Of a stretch of DNA of 64,000 bases, positions 63,501 through 64,000 are shown piece by piece. The notes under the pieces are model-generated. The model saw only the letters and a list, made by a program, of their open reading frames with translations. It did no database searches and was not told the DNA's origin. The number at the start of each line of letters is the position of its first letter. Position 1 is the stretch's first letter. The translations under genes and the position numbers were made by a program. The stretch is from Roseomonas sp. (lineage in GTDB: Bacteria; Pseudomonadota; Alphaproteobacteria; Acetobacterales; Acetobacteraceae): assembly GCA_020249925.1 (NCBI GenBank), contig JADCER010000001.1, positions 293,285 to 357,284 on the forward strand. Direction: 5' to 3'.

Positions 63501-64000
63501 TTAGCCCTCCTGAAGACAGCAATCCGGTCATGAAGGCTGTGCCAAAACTCATATCCGTGCCGGAAAATGGCCGTTGCGTATTGCCCCGGCGCATCCAGAA
63601 CATCTGACCATTCTCATTCATCCAGGCCGCCAGCGTGGAGCCAAACCCACCATTTGACATCAACGCGGTCGGCCTGACGGTAAGGGTGCCGGGCACGAAA
63701 CTCATGGTGTAATTCGCGCTGAGCGCCAGGCTGCCCTGGGTGATCGCGTAGCTGCCTGCTTGGCTCAGCAACCCGGCATTGGTCGCAAGGCTGCCCGCGA
63801 AGCTATCGCCATTCGCGAGACTGCCGCTGGTGATGCGATAGGTCAGGGGCGGATTGGCGAAGCCGTAATCCCGCGCGAGATTGGTTGCCTGCACCGTGAT
63901 CTGCCGTGGCGTTACTGTCAGGTTGTTCCCGACATAGGTCAGCGCATAATTGCTGCTCGCCGCCAGGTCACCCTGATTAATCGCGTAACTACCCACATCG
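63490..64000 (-). CDS. C-terminal end of an MBG-repeat (filamentous haemagglutinin-like) protein, truncated by window edge
   Basis: At least 169 residues; the frame runs off the right edge. Two copies of an MBG-type beta repeat are visible: GSYAINQGDLAASSNYALTY...NLTVTPR and, about 80 residues later, GSYAITQGSLALSANYTMSF...TLTVRPT, joined by QATNLARDYGFANPPLTY. Such repeats build long beta-helical or Ig-like shafts in filamentous-haemagglutinin-type exoproteins. The last 55 residues (from ALMSNGGFGS) are not a repeat and show no autotransporter barrel, suggesting two-partner or other secretion. A GTG at 63996 is not a real start. Confidence 0.8.
   Translation of the reverse strand, partial: DVGSYAINQGDLAASSNYALTYVGNNLTVTPRQITVQATNLARDYGFANPPLTYRITSGSLANGDSFAGSLATNAGLLSQAGSYAITQGSLALSANYTMSFVPGTLTVRPTALMSNGGFGSTLAAWMNENGQMFWMRRGNTQRPFSGTDMSFGTAFMTGLLSSGGLNAQ

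Noticed and set aside
1..64000. CRISPR arrays, tRNA or rRNA genes, insertion sequences
   Set aside because: Reading both strands I found no regularly spaced short repeats, no cloverleaf-compatible T-psi-C segments and no transposase-like products.

Overview
The window is a 64 kb, GC-rich, densely coding stretch of an alphaproteobacterial chromosome. The best fit is Rhodospirillales/Acetobacteraceae (Roseomonas-like). This is inferred from the order nuo-birA-coaX-rnj-DUF1467-proS-lolCD, the dusB-ntrBC-ntrYX-hfq-hflX block, a short alpha-type ProRS, an IalB-like protein, and many Bug (TctC-type) binding proteins without permeases. I saw no tRNA, rRNA, CRISPR array, transposase or integrase.

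Core half, 1-36 kb. Positions 1-7358 hold the membrane arm of complex I (nuoH, cut by the left edge, to nuoN). After a small orphan lipoprotein come birA, coaX, ribonuclease J, a DUF1467 membrane protein, proS and lolCD; two strong terminators and a long inverted repeat lie before proS. A HupE/UreJ-like permease, dnaE and mazG follow. The minus strand from 32.2 to 20.3 kb carries one long colinear run, dusB-ntrB-ntrC-ntrY-ntrX-dat-HAD phosphatase-hfq-hflX-IMPase-greB, joined mostly by overlaps or short gaps: nitrogen regulation, RNA regulation and ribosome rescue in one transcriptional direction. Then come a one-TM protein, the isoprenoid fusion ispDF and a GGDEF/EAL protein.

Accessory half, 36-64 kb. 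(a) A Bug receptor-thiolase pair ends in a clear terminator; next to it is a degenerate Hint-domain protein. (b) A GntR regulator with a candidate operator precedes a coupled operon: split allophanate hydrolase, NMT1/SsuA-type ABC transporter and a PuuE-like hydrolase, which looks like uptake and breakdown of a ureide or other cyclic N-compound. (c) An iorAB-like molybdenum hydroxylase is translationally coupled to soxXYZA, with no soxB or soxCD; SoxY has an unusual carrier tail. Convergent to it are a TauE/SafE permease and a Bug. (d) A DAACS-fold transporter that lacks the usual binding motifs is paired with an extracytoplasmic family-3 binding protein. (e) A LysR-controlled operon has two CaiB/BaiF CoA-transferases (one apparently permuted), an enoyl-CoA hydratase and three Bug receptors; diverged direct repeats flank it. 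(f) The right edge has an IalB-like secreted protein and the 3' end of an MBG-repeat adhesin.

Strongest candidates for something undescribed: the coupled Mo-hydroxylase/SoxXYZA module, the binding-protein-linked divergent DAACS transporter, the split-allophanate/PuuE-like ureide operon, and the permuted CoA-transferase. Functions given for the accessory genes are inferred from family and context only.
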